Assembly (NCBI GenBank): GCA_029379385.1
Contig: CM055615.1
Location: forward strand, 2,170,001-2,234,000
Length of the DNA stretch: 64,000 nucleotides
Direction: 5' to 3'
DNA from: Quillaja saponaria
Taxonomy: Eukaryota; Streptophyta; Magnoliopsida; Fabales; Quillajaceae
The position numbers were made by a program, and so were the translations under genes. How positions within the stretch are numbered: position 1 is the stretch's first letter; the number at the start of each line of letters is the position of its first letter. The notes under the pieces were generated by a model that made no database searches, was not told the origin of the DNA, and saw nothing but the letters and a program-made list of their open reading frames with translations. Below are positions 11,342-23,500 of the stretch, piece by piece.

Positions 11342-12262
11342 AGGGTGCGTTTATATTGGTGGTGAGGCAAAACCATGGTCAGAAACTATAGTCTCAACTT
11401 GCTCTATGTTTGCAAAGTAATTTTGTTTAAAAATTACTAAAATTAGATTATTTGTTGTTGTATTAAAAATAACCAAATTTCTATTCAGTTTTGATTTTAA
11501 ATTGATATTAAACTAATTTTTTTATTTAGTTTTGATTTTTAATTTAAAATAATTATTAATTCAATTTTGAATTGATTGTTGAAACTGCAAAAAAAAAAAA
11601 AAAAAAAAGACAACCGTTATATTTGTGAGTAGTAGAGGGATAAGGCTAAATTTTTTTTAAAATGTAAAGGACATAAAAGATAAAAAAAATAAAATTAAGA
11701 GTAACAAGTTGAAGAGATAAGGATGAATTTTTTTATAAAGTTAAAGGACAAAAAAGATAAAAGAAATTATTGAGGGTAACAAGTTTGAGGGAAGAGGGTC
11801 AAATTTTTTAAAAGGTAAATGGCAAAAAAGATAAAAATAAAATAAAATTTAAGAGTAACAAGTAGAAGGGATAAAGTTGAATTTTTTTATAAAGTTAAAG
11901 GACAAAAAAGATAAAAGATATTATTGAGGGTAAGTCAAATTTTTTAAAAGGTAAATGGCAAAAAAGATTAAAAAAAAAAAAATCTTAAGAGTAACGAGTT
12001 TGAGATAGGTAGATATTATATAAAAAATTGAAGGATATAAATGATAAAGTATGTGAGACAAGGAGGGAAGTTTTGGAGAAGGAAAAGAAAAAAATGTAGA
12101 AAAAAAGAAAGAAAGAAAGTGGACTACTGCGGTTGGACTGCTGCAGCCGAGACCTCCACAGACGCATTACAGGGCCGCACATTGTGGCGGCCTAAATGAA
12201 CCGCGTCCTAAATGGCTCAGGCGGCCTTTGCCGAGCCACGCAGGGCCATCCAAACGAGCTCA
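11342..12262. mobile_element. MITE-like element D, related to element C
   Basis: The left end AGGGTGCGTTTATATTGGTG resembles the left end of C. The right end, read on the other strand, begins GCTCGTTTGGATGGCC. Inside, AAAAATTACTAAAATTAG and GTATTAAAAATAACCAAATT align with element C. Several AAAGGACAAAAAAGATAAAA units repeat at 11660-11970. The last 140 bases are GC-rich, as in C. No transposase is seen. Confidence 0.6.
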
Positions 12263-13226
12263 TAATGCAATGAAGATGAGTAGTGGTACTGTTTACTGAA
12301 ATATTTTCTTTCTTTCTTTGTCTTTATATGTACGTAAAAAGTAAAAACCATTCACCCTTCCAACAAAGTGGTATAATAGCTCATCGTAATTCCAACAATT
12401 TCTTGACATTTTTGAAAAATTAAGAAATATGGAATTTATATTGTGAGGTAGCAGGTAGGAAATCATCATTCCCATTTGTCATTGTCTACTTTTTAAAATT
12501 ACATATATTTTTTGAATAAAATTAGCAACAACCAAAAAAAAAAAAAAGCAGAGATAATATTTGTAAGTTTTAAACCAAAAATAAGAACTAAAAGCATTTA
12601 AAAAATGACAGAAAGAACAGTAAGTACTGCATGTGTCTGTTTGAGTAAGGTTGAATTTGACTGAAATTAATTTTTGACGAACACGAGCAACAACAAAGAC
12701 TGACACAGAGCCATACATAGAGAGAGAGCCTGAGCCTGAAACACTGAGACAGTACTGAAACTCCGTACCGTCGAACGACGGCAAACTCGGGCGCGCTCTT
12801 TGAAAAATGTATGTATATGTTTTTGGCCTCTTCATAATGCCATTGTGGCGCAGCCAAGGGGCCCTGGGCCGTTGGAGACGCGCCACGGCTAATTGGGGCT
12901 GCAGCAACTCATAGCATTAGAGCCCGCGACCAAAAAGTGATAGAAGCGAAGTTTCTTTGCCGCGTCGCGGGTGCAAAAACTTAATTTGGGGAAAATTAAG
13001 CTAAATCTCTTAAATCTCTCCCATAATTAAAAAACTCAATTCTAACTAATGATACTAGCAACATGAAAAGCAATAAGATTATCACAATACGTGGATAAAT
13101 TATGCCTATAATTTTCAGAACAAACTCAGTAGCTTGTGTCTTTTACTTAAAATACGATTTATTTAACAGTTCAATGGAATAAATACTATTGTTAACAACA
13201 AATAAAATGATTCAAAATAAAATAAT
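12263..13226. other. Spacer with a GC-rich islet
   Basis: Mostly AT-rich, but 12760-12980 is unusually GC-rich for this region (for example CGTACCGTCGAACGACGGC and GACGCGCCACGGC). The open frames there (89-142 aa, minus strand) show no recognisable domain and rest on biased composition. It could be the end of another unrecognised MITE. Confidence 0.4.
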
Positions 13227-13870
13227 ACGACATGTCAAATAATCAAGATAATTAATAGCCAAAAATAAAATGTTATTTTTCATGTTTCCAAGGTGCATCT
13301 TACAAACTCTCATTTGGGTATAGAATGTAATATGCTATTAGGATATCACATTTAAGCCATGAAATTGAAACATGAGAGCATCCAAAGTTTCAAAAAGTTT
13401 ATCTTCTTTGGGTAAATAAACCTTCTAAGTCATGAATGCAATATGCCAATCAAAATAGGTACTAAATGACGAAGAATAAGAGTTTATTTCACCTGAATCC
13501 AAGTCGCATCATTACAAACTCTAATTTGAGAAGAGAATATGACATCCATTAGGTTCTCATGATCAATCCTTGAAAATAAAACATGAAAGCATCATAGCTT
13601 TTAAAAAATTCATCCCCTTAGGACAAATAAATCTTCTAGGTCGGCAATGCAATATGTCAAATAATTGGAGTAATTAATAATCGAGAATAAAAATTTATTC
13701 TACATGAATCCAAAGTGCATCATTACAAACTCCCTTTTAGGCAAAGAATGTAACATGTCATTAGGATCTCATGGTCATCCTATGAAACCAAAATTAGAGC
13801 ATCCTAACTTTCGAAAAATCTATTCTCTTTGGATAGATAACTGTTCTAAGCCGATACACCACAAACTACA
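13227..13870. repeat. 211-bp tandem repeat, about three units
   Basis: A GCATC-TTACAAACTC block recurs at 13294, 13505 and 13717, periods of 211 and 212. Each is followed by an AGAATGTAA-ATGTCATTAGGAT-TCA block, then a GAGCATCC-AA-TTT block and a TTCTAAGTC block. The copies are about 75-80% alike by eye. The array may be internal sequence of the LTR-type element whose primer-binding site lies at 15002. Confidence 0.75.
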
Positions 13871-15001
13871 TGTTTCATGTATTTTTCAAAGTTAAGGTAG
13901 ATAATAACCCCATTTGGGCATGAAATTATAGACGATAGTTTAATAAACAACTCATACTATAAGTTTCAAAAATCTCACAAATCTATACAAATAAACCACT
14001 CTAGTGAAAACCACCTATATATACCTATAAAATTTTCTCAAGTCAAAAAAATTTAATTACTCCAATTCACTTAATGCATGTTATAAACTTTAAACAAAAT
14101 TGAATCAAACACATGAGTTTTCTATTAACATATGTTATAAAAACATGAGAGTACAAAAATATTTAGCTCTAACTAGGGAGAGTACCTACTATTTTGAGTT
14201 CCATAACATGTAAATTATGAAAATTTAACAGACTCATAAGTTATATATGTGAAATTATGTTAATTTTAGATATAACAAAATAGCCTTTTCTAATATTATA
14301 ATTTATGTGAATAATTTCTCCAATTTAACCATACCAATAAATTATAAAATAAAGTTAGGACAGTAATAAAAATTTGGGAGGAAATCGAGCACCAGAGGCC
14401 GGCAGATGTATCATATGAGCCTTTGAACGACCCGATTATGATATTTTGTGAAGTTTCCTTGTTTTTTATGCTTGTTCTCCATTTTTTTTGTACGGTTTTG
14501 TTTCAAATTACAATTCTAGCAAAAACCATTAAAAAAAAAAAAATTTCATGTTATATCAAGCAAATATGTTAATCAATTGAAATTAAAATTCTATGAACCC
14601 TGACTCTAACCCAAAAGGGTTTTATTCAAATATCTTGAAATAATACATATTAAACTCATTGAATGTTTCATGATTATCTATAAAAACATATCAGTCTTAG
14701 AATCCATGATCTAAATTGATTAAAACAACATGAAATATTAATTTTTTGAATTTAATAATTAAATTCTTTTTCAAAAGGACTGGGTCTTAAAATACAAATT
14801 TCTCAACATATAGTTGCTAAAATCATACAAATCATTTATCAAATTAAAGATATTTTGAAGATGAATAAAACCCCTAACATTAAGATTTCAATCTCAAACA
14901 TTTAAGGTTTCGGTTTTTTAGTTCAAAAATCTAACTTAAATGAATCATGTTATTTTATGTTAATTAAATAAATTTTAGGGTTCTAAATTGATGTATATCT
15001 A
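13871..15001. other. AT-rich region, possibly LTR-element interior
   Basis: No gag, protease, integrase or reverse transcriptase frame is visible. It lies on the internal side of the minus-strand primer-binding site at 15002-15013, so it could be the interior of a non-autonomous retroelement. Its sequence gives no direct support for that. Confidence 0.35.
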
Positions 15002-15469
15002 GCTCTGATACCACATATAAAATAATTACATGATCAATTACATGAATTTAGACCACAATTAATATAATACTCTCATACCTGATTTAGTCATAGCAGCGGA
15101 ATAGATGAATCCTCAAGCAAGCACGCCTTTGATGGAATCCTTATACAGTTAGGTCATTCTCTCCGTACTTTCTACTTAGTGACAGCTATCAATGGGGTAA
15201 GATATGTGACTAAGAGAGGATATGGGACTTAGCCTATTTATGATCAAAACCCTAATTAAAAGTCCATTCTTAAAGATTTCTTAAGGCATTCAGCCCACTA
15301 ACTAGCAATACATATCTCATACAAAGAGATGTACTTGTACGCTATTCAAATGATCACATAAACCAAATGACTCTTACCAACCTATCTCAATTGGACCAAA
15401 CATTAAAATTGTTTTTATCAAAATCAAAATCATATAATTAATGACAGCATACACATGAAATTTCTAACA
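15002..15469 (-). mobile_element. LTR-like sequence with tRNA-iMet primer-binding site
   Basis: On the minus strand, TGGTATCAGAGC (15013-15002) matches the primer-binding site complementary to plant initiator tRNA-Met. Just upstream on the same strand is a segment of about 455 bp that begins TGTTAGAAATTTCATG at 15469, the usual TG start of an LTR. It ends at about 15014-15016, although a canonical CA end is not clear. No partner LTR or coding domain was found. It could be a solo LTR with a short internal stub, or part of a TRIM or LARD element. Confidence 0.5.
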
Positions 15470-17592
15470 TTAGAAAATTTACAAATCAGAAACTCTTCTA
15501 GTACTTACTGAAAAAAAATCAACCAAATATACACTAAGTGAAGACAACTTAACCTTGCCTATTTTAATTTATTTTTTTCAAAGTTGATGCTCAGGCCTCA
15601 ATGCAGACAACCCAATAAAATTGTCATTTGTAACTTAATTATATTCTGCTCTCTAATGCGACCTTTGATCACAAGTAAATTTGTTTCAGATTTTTTTTTT
15701 TTTTTTTTAAAGTTAGAATAGGTTAATCAGTTTAATGAAAAAGATGACTAGGAAGAAGCAATATTATAAATATGGCCTCCTACCAGATTACCAAAAAAGA
15801 TGACCAGGAATGAAAAAACAAGAGTCTTCAGATATGAAATAGTAGGGATAGGTGAAGGAGAGAGATGCACATTAAATGAGTTATGAAATTACCATAGAAA
15901 ATGATGACAACGAATGAAGACGGCAACAAGAGATGAAAACCTTGCTAGCGACGAAAAGAAGAATAATGAAATACAGGTACAATAGAGCTTTACCATGGTT
16001 CCAAATCTCTAAGTGATGAAGGTGAGGAGGAACTATTAGATTTGAGATGAGAGCACCGAAGCATAAGATTAACTGTAGCAGAAAGGTTAGATAAAATAGT
16101 CTTTTTGACTTCTTCTTTTTCCCTTAAAGTAATATAAAATACTCACTCCGTGTTTATATAATTCTCAAAATTATGGGAAAAAATTGACTAAAATTTTGCC
16201 ACTGAATTGGGTTAGAATTATATTTAGATCATATAAAGAAATATAACTAAAATTACGTTACTAAGTACTTGACGATTGTTGCTGTTGTTAATGACAACTT
16301 CTAATAATAGTTATCATTCTCTTTGGGTGCTTCTAATAATAGTTATCATTCTTTCGTGTGATTTTGGACAGTGGTTATAGTCATATTTAACGAGTTTAAT
16401 GATAATTGTCGATATTCTGAAATATCTCAATTGTGACTGTCATTATTTTTGGTAGGTTCTAATGGTAGTTGTTCCCATGTTTGGTTATTTCAATAATAGT
16501 TAACTATGGCCATTTTAATTTTTGATGAATTTTGACAATAGTCGATATCGTATTACATAAGTCGATGGTGACGAAAATACCTATGAGTAAGAGTCGACGA
16601 TAGGTGGCAAAGGAGGCTTATAGTAGAGGCCAATTCTATAATATAATATATAACATCAATAAGTGATTATAGAAAGTAACACATATTTAAAATTATAAAT
16701 TTTAACCTCTACTTATAAGAATAAAAGATAATATTTTATCATAGTTTTTCAATTTAGAGAAGTTGATTTAAAATTACATTTCAAATTCTAAACCTATTTA
16801 ATTCCTAATTTCAATTTTAATTCTTAATCATGAAAATCTCACTATTGTTTTCTTCTTTCTATCCACTACTTAATTAATTTCAAATTAAAAGTAAGAAACC
16901 TCGTAAAACGAGACGCAAAAGCTTTGGCGGATGAGTGTTGCCAAGGCCAAACTCATCACTCAGCCTTTCATTCATCGCCTGTTCCCGCGTTCTCACGTGC
17001 GTCATCACTACCCATTTATTTATTTTTTATTTTATTTTTTATTTTTAATTAAAATTCAAAAATAGAAAAACCAAAAACCCAGTAAACGAACAAAACCCAA
17101 GACCCCAACTGTAAGAAATATCTGCAACACACAGCAACTATTACAGGAAATAACCGGTCATCATCCGGTTTCTCGAAACCCTATGCTTAGCAGCCCCTCC
17201 CTCCCCTTTGGCGCTTGCTTGAAGAAAGTGAAAGAGAGACAGAGAGAAAGAGACTGTTGTAGTAAGAGAAAGATTTTGTTTTGTTTTTTGTGTGTGAAAT
17301 TATGTGAGCAATCAGAGAATGGGTATATGAAGATGCGTGTAGTGAGCGAAACCCATACCTGCAATTCTCAATCAAGTCACGTACCTCTGCTAAAAACTGC
17401 GCCACTCTTCTCTGCCATAATTTTGCAGCAGCAGTAGCTTCAGAAATAAGATCATGATAATAGCCTTTCATTTCAACTATACTCCATCTCTTTCACTGTT
17501 CACTTCTGATACTCTCACCAATTCAACTCTGTTTCTCTTTGGGTACTGTTGTTTTTGGAAGAAATAGAGGTTAGTTCTGTTCCTGGTCAGCT
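15470..17592. other. Upstream region of the BLH9 gene
   Basis: AT-rich intergenic DNA. A 23-base string, CTTCTAATAATAGTTATCAT plus TCT, occurs twice at 16300-16355. The last 450 bases before the start codon hold a GA-rich tract (17229-17253) and ATGs that precede the main start codon. I found no convincing TATA box, so the transcription start is not placed. Confidence 0.45.
17454..17567 (+). CDS. Upstream open reading frame in the BLH9 leader
   Basis: ATG at 17454 opens a 37-codon frame closed by TAG at 17565-17567, only 25 bases before the BLH9 ATG at 17593. If the transcript starts upstream of 17454, ribosomes would meet this frame first. The peptide (MIIAFHFNYTPSLS and onward) matches nothing I know. 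A second, longer frame (17183-17437) lies further upstream and may or may not be transcribed. The frame is seen directly; its translation is inferred. Confidence 0.35.
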   Translation: MIIAFHFNYTPSLSLFTSDTLTNSTLFLFGYCCFWKK

Positions 17593-20500
17593 ATGGCGGA
17601 AGAGGGTTTTGAGCCTTATCATGTCCCACAACAAAGCAGAAGAGATAAGCTAAGAATTTTAGCTCAAAACCACCAAACGGGCCTTGTTGAATCCTCGGAT
17701 AATCTTCAAGGCTGTGCAGGTCGTTTAGGCTTCTTCCCTTTCTACGATCATTCGCTTATCTCCTCCAATTTGTTAACGTTTTCCGACGCTGCGACCCACG
17801 AATTGCACATCCAGAATACACCGTTTTATGGGACCAGCGAAGCTTGTAAGGGAAACCCAGGTGGCGTTGAGAAAGAAGAAGGATCGAATTTGATGGGATT
17901 TGTTGGAGGGGTTATCAATGGTTCTTCATCATCTTTTTCGGTTTCTCACCATGCTTACTTGGATCGCGAATTGTCTTTGCCTATAAACCCAGGTGCCATT
18001 CAAGATATAAATAACCAATTTCTTTACCACTCGCCGAACCTGCGTGAATTTGATCAGAGCTACAATGGAGGTGAGGTGGTTGTGTTTAAGCCTGAGCCAC
18101 TGTCTTTATCTTTGTCATCCCACAACGCCCACCACCACCAAACTAGTAATCTTCCACTCGAGCTGAATCTGCAAAGATACGGCTCTTCAATTTACGGCGA
18201 TAAGGTAGTCAGTGGTTGTGAGTATATAATTCCGAGTACTGTTGATGGCAGTGGTTCTGCCTCGAACAACGTGTCGAAGAGCTCCGGCCCGCTTGGGCCG
18301 TTTACGGGCTATGCTTCGATTTTGAAGGGATCGAGATTCTTGAAGCCCGCGCAGCAGTTGTTGGAGGAGGTGTGTGTTGCTGGGGGTCGTGGAATTTGTG
18401 CAGAAAAAGTAACAGCGGATCCAACGCTGATTGAATCTCCTTCTGAAAGTTTGAGCGCTAGTGAGAACGCAGATGAGCGGCTTGGTTGTGGAGATGGAGG
18501 TGAAGCTCGGAAAAAGAAGTCAAGACTATTAACAATGCTTGATGAGGTATGCTTTACCTGATTTTCCATATACTCATTCAGTCATTTGCACTTTCTGTTT
18601 AAATGGCTTTCCTTTCCCTTTACTTAGTATGTTTTTTATGTTTCTTTTGATGTCGTTTGTTTCTGCGGTTTTGGTCTTATTGTTGTTCAACATAAATTTC
18701 CATCTAGATCTGTCTTGGAATAGGTCTTCATCATAGCCAAGTGTTTAAGCGTTTTGTCGCTGCTGGAAAAGCTATCCCTACGCTATAAAAGGTGTTAGTG
18801 TTAGTTTGGCTATTCTTGAAATCAGCACGCTATTTTTGGTAGTTGCATGGATAAAGCTGGTCTTTTATGGCCATAACTTTTTTTTTTTTTTGTAAGTGTG
18901 ATTACTTCTTCGTAATTTATGGCTTTCTGAACTGTATTCTATGTGCATTAGATTCTTGGGTATTGGATAGGTGGCCTCAATGATCTCAAATTGTCTTTTT
19001 GGAAAAGTTGTTGAGAGGGAATATATGCACATAAATTGGTGTTATAAAGTATCTGACGACCATAGAAAGAGTTCTAATGGGTGATAATGTCTCCAAGTTT
19101 AGAAGGATAATGTGCATAACGTTATTGTAGGAATCAATTTGAAAAGATTTATTCTCCTAAAAAGTGTTTATATATCATAATGGTATTCTATATTTAAAGA
19201 AATCTATCTAAGTAGAAGATGAAAAGTTGTCTTACCCTTGTTTTGGTTTTTTTTTTTTTTATAGTTTTTATGTTTGGCTTCATTTGCTATTGGATTAGTC
19301 TTGCAATTTATCAAAATTTGGTTATGATCTAATATGGTAGTGTTTGGTTTGGTGTTTGGGCCCGCTTGACGTGTGGCTGAGAAGCGACCAAGACGGCCCC
19401 ACGACCAGGATACGTTTTTGATATCTATTTTTCGTTTTTACCTTTTCTTTTTCCCTGTAATCCCATGTGTCTGGGCTAACACTCAGATTTTTAATTTTTT
19501 GGCTTATTTACAACTCTATAAAATACCCACAATTTTTTCACCAATTTCACAACTTTTCTCAAATTCTCTTATCTCTCACCTATTTAAAGAAAAATTCTCA
19601 ATATTTGAATAAAAAAAAGTTTAATTTCAATTAAAATTCAAAATTGAACAAAATAATTTAATTTTATTAAAAAGTGGTACTTATTTAAATTAATGTAACA
19701 CTTATTGACGTCAATATAAAGTGGATCTTATTTTCATTGGTGAGACTATATATTTCGGTGGTGATAATTGTTATTTCATGTTCCTTCATTTCCTAACAAT
19801 TTTCCCAAATGTGTCCTTTTATTTCCTAGAAGAATAAATATTGATATCAATATAAAGTTGATCTTACTTTCATTGATGAGAATATATATTTCGGTGGTGA
19901 TAATTGTCATTTTTAACGGTGATAATTGTTATTTCCCAGACGTTCCCTTTCTTTTCCCAATAAATATAACAAATGTGCCTTTTTATTTTCCTAACAAAAT
20001 AAAGTAATGCCTTTTGGTAATATATACAAATTTATTTTTCAGACCATGGTCACAAATTATAATTTTTGGACAACTTAAACAGATATTGAAGTTGAGGCGA
20101 GGTATCGTACCATGGTTATCGCTTCGCTACCAAACCAAACGAACCCTATGTGAATGTGCATGCTAGGCTATTATCAAATTCATTTGAGAAGTTATTATTT
20201 GAATTCTTAACCAGGTGTAATTGTGAATTTTATTGTTGTCCATGATGAAAGAAGTCTAGCAATTTATTTTTTATTTTTTATTTTTGTATGATTTCAAGGA
20301 AATGTTCATCCTTTTATTTTTCCGTTTTTTATCTAATATTGTATACGTATAAACCTCACAGACCAATATGAATGATAATAGTAGCATGTGATAAGGCGTA
20401 TGCTCTTGCTCATGGAGAGCATTGTAATGTGTTACCTTTGCAATATTATGCATTTTCTTTTTTTCTTTTGCTAGTGATCAAGCTGAAACAAAAAATTGCA

Positions 20501-23500
20501 ATGACATATGTACCACTTATTGAAAATGTCACTAGCTAGAATCTCTATGTAATAAAATAACGGTTTTTCTAACAGGTGTTCAGTGTTCTAAGGATATTTG
20601 TTAAGTTGCGATATGATTTTTGAAAATTAAAACTTTTCATAAAAAAGAAGAATTTATGTATTAAATAATACTGAATTCATGCATAATGATTATAATAAAT
20701 ATTATAAACTTTCTATTTATAAAACTTTAACAAGTGCTCTTAGATCACCCATTAAAAAAATTCATTAAATAAATATGGTTGAGTTGGCAGAAAGAGATTA
20801 TCTTTAATAATTTGGGTTCTGGTGTTATTATGTGCTACTGGCGACTTCTTAAATGTGGGTATGGAAAAGCAAGAAAAAATGTTTGAATTTGCACATGGTA
20901 TGTAGTGATTTTATTGTTCCAAGTGAACAGTTTGATCTTTAGATAAGATTGAAAGTGATAGCATTTGGTGTTAGGCAATGTTATATATGTTTTAAGTTTC
21001 TGTTCCGGGATAACAAGTTAACAACTTAATTTATTTAATCCAATTAAAGTGAGTTCAGTACATTAAAGGAAGAAAAAGATTCATTAAGGGCTTATCAATG
21101 TGAGATTTATTTACATTAATAACGTATTAATGTTGCAATGACTTTAGAGTTTTGTAAATGACAGATCTTCTGAACCTTTGTGAATCACCCAAATAATTAA
21201 TAAATAAAAAAAAAGAAAAAAAAAATGTGATTATTAGAGTTCTAGATAATTATCTATTTTATATCAGGTTTTTAGGTGAAACCTGTTAACTAGATACTCG
21301 TGAGTATAAATTATTCTGTATTAGCTGAATAATAATTGACTTCAATATTCCTTTTGTTGATTCAGCCGCTCAGCTATTGATCCTCGGTAGGTTCAGTTTC
21401 ATGGTTGACCTTTTATGCATGGACCCCTGGCATGGTTTTCTTCCAGCCAGATAACGTGTACCTAGCAAGGGGTTTCCCTTCATATTAAAGAGGAAGAAAG
21501 TAACATATGGCATATGGGGCTTAGTTGTAGGGATCTCTATACCTCTGGGCGTTTAAGGGATATGTAATGATTGAAAAACATCAATGATATTACACCTTCT
21601 TGTGCTTGGCTTTTGGAATCCTGTGTGTCCATTTCCACATTTAGATTCCTTTGACCATAGATGCATTAAGTCCCTAGTGTTCATTTCTGCTGAATGATTG
21701 TTAGTTTCTTTGGACCATGATGCATAGATGCAAGGTATTGAATGATTGTTAAATTCTGCTGTAACTGGCCTGGATGCCTTTCTAACCTTCAGAACTGAGT
21801 AACTAAATCCACATCCTTGCTCTTAACAGTCCCAAGCTTTACCATTGCATCAAAAACCATAATCTGCATTTTGTGGCTATGCATGCATGATTTCACCATG
21901 ACTTTTTATGTTTTGTTTGAAAAAGGGTAAGGCTTTTGAAAAGTAATTGGTTGCTTTAGGTAGAGTTGAACCATTAAATCTTTTGAAGCACCTTGAAACA
22001 TTATAAAGAAAGCACCATGAAAAAGCAAATTAGTATGCATAGCAACATTGAAAACCAGGCTTGTCCTTCTTATATGCTTGAAAGTGCGGGGGAAATAAGT
22101 TGACATTTTTTTTATAGAAACAAAAGTTGTGTTAAGATATAATTGAAGGACAATGAGGAGGACAAGAAATCCTCCTAGACTTGAAGAACCAAAAAAGGAA
22201 AAGAGGCAGCCTTAATACAAAAATGCATGTCAACTAAAGAAACACCCTAAAATGTGCCTGAAACAAAACACAATAGAGAAGCATGAAAAACAATCTTATC
22301 CCAAAGATGATGTAATGGGAGATAATAATTATGAAAAATTCGGACATTGTATTTCAACCGAACTCCCTACATAACCGAAAAGAAAGCTCAACTCCTCAAA
22401 CGCTTCACATCCTTATTGCTCCTTGAGTTCCAATAATGAGTAAGCAAAAGATCATGGAAGGAGCTGGGACAAACCCAAGAGATGCTGCAGATATGAAAAA
22501 GCCTGCACCACAACTTCCAAACCAAAGATCAATGTAGAAATTGATGCTCATTAGTCTCATTAAGCTGAAAAACACATAATGCAAACATCAAGGGATAATG
22601 TCTCCGCACTTGCAACAAGTTATTATTGTTGACTTTATTAAGAACTGCAGTATCAACAAAAGCCTTAACCTTATGTAGAACCTTAGCCTTCCAAATAAAT
22701 TTGTGGAAGGGAATAGATGAAAGGTTTGGACCCAAACAAGAAAACTATAAAATGATTTATAGGAGAAGGATCCAAAAGAATCAATGGACCAAAGATGCTT
22801 GTCAAGGATGTTAGGGAAGCAATAAGATGCAAGAGTGGTCAACAAGTTAGTGAGATAAGAAACCTCCCTTTCATTTATCCTTCTAAAGGAATGAAAATTC
22901 CAAAATTCCTCATCACCCTTCGAAACATAATATAAAGAAATAAGACTAAAATGAAAAGTGGGGAGCCGATAAAGTGTAGGATAAGGAATAGCAAAAGATC
23001 CATCGGACAAGTTAGTTTACATGTCCTGTCTAAGTTTTGTATGGGAGTAAAAGATCTAATGTAAAGTTCTTCTACCTATTTCTGTCACATCTTTCTCATA
23101 ACCATATTGATATCTCCATTTTCAAGCCATCGATCTTTGAGATAGGCATGGTTCCCAATCCTTAAGAGTTAAGTGTCTTATTGAAGAGTTTGATGGAGAT
23201 TTTCATTATCTTGCTTGGCCATTAGGCATATCAACTCATAAGTGTACATTGTGTCAACAGTAATCTCAACTTGCAAAATTTGGATACATCCCAAGTGATA
23301 CAAAACATAAATAATTTAAACCCATTTTGTTTGAACAACTTGGAATGAAAGGGGGCAACTTTTGTTTTTTTTTCCCTTCCTGATGCCAAATTAACGTAGA
23401 CAAATTTTGGAAATCTATTAGGAATAATATTTTGAAAATGGTCTTTTGGTATTCTCAACTGCTAAGTGAATAATTATCCTAGTGGTGTTAGTGGATGGAG

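Noticed and set aside
12479..12907. Minus-strand frames of 89 and 142 aa in a GC-rich islet
   Set aside because: No similarity to any family I know and no splice or promoter signals; composition explains the length.
17187..17471. 94-aa minus-strand frame opposite the BLH9 leader
   Set aside because: It overlaps the BLH9 5' region, shows no domain, and is Ser/Leu-rich because of the GA tract on the other strand.
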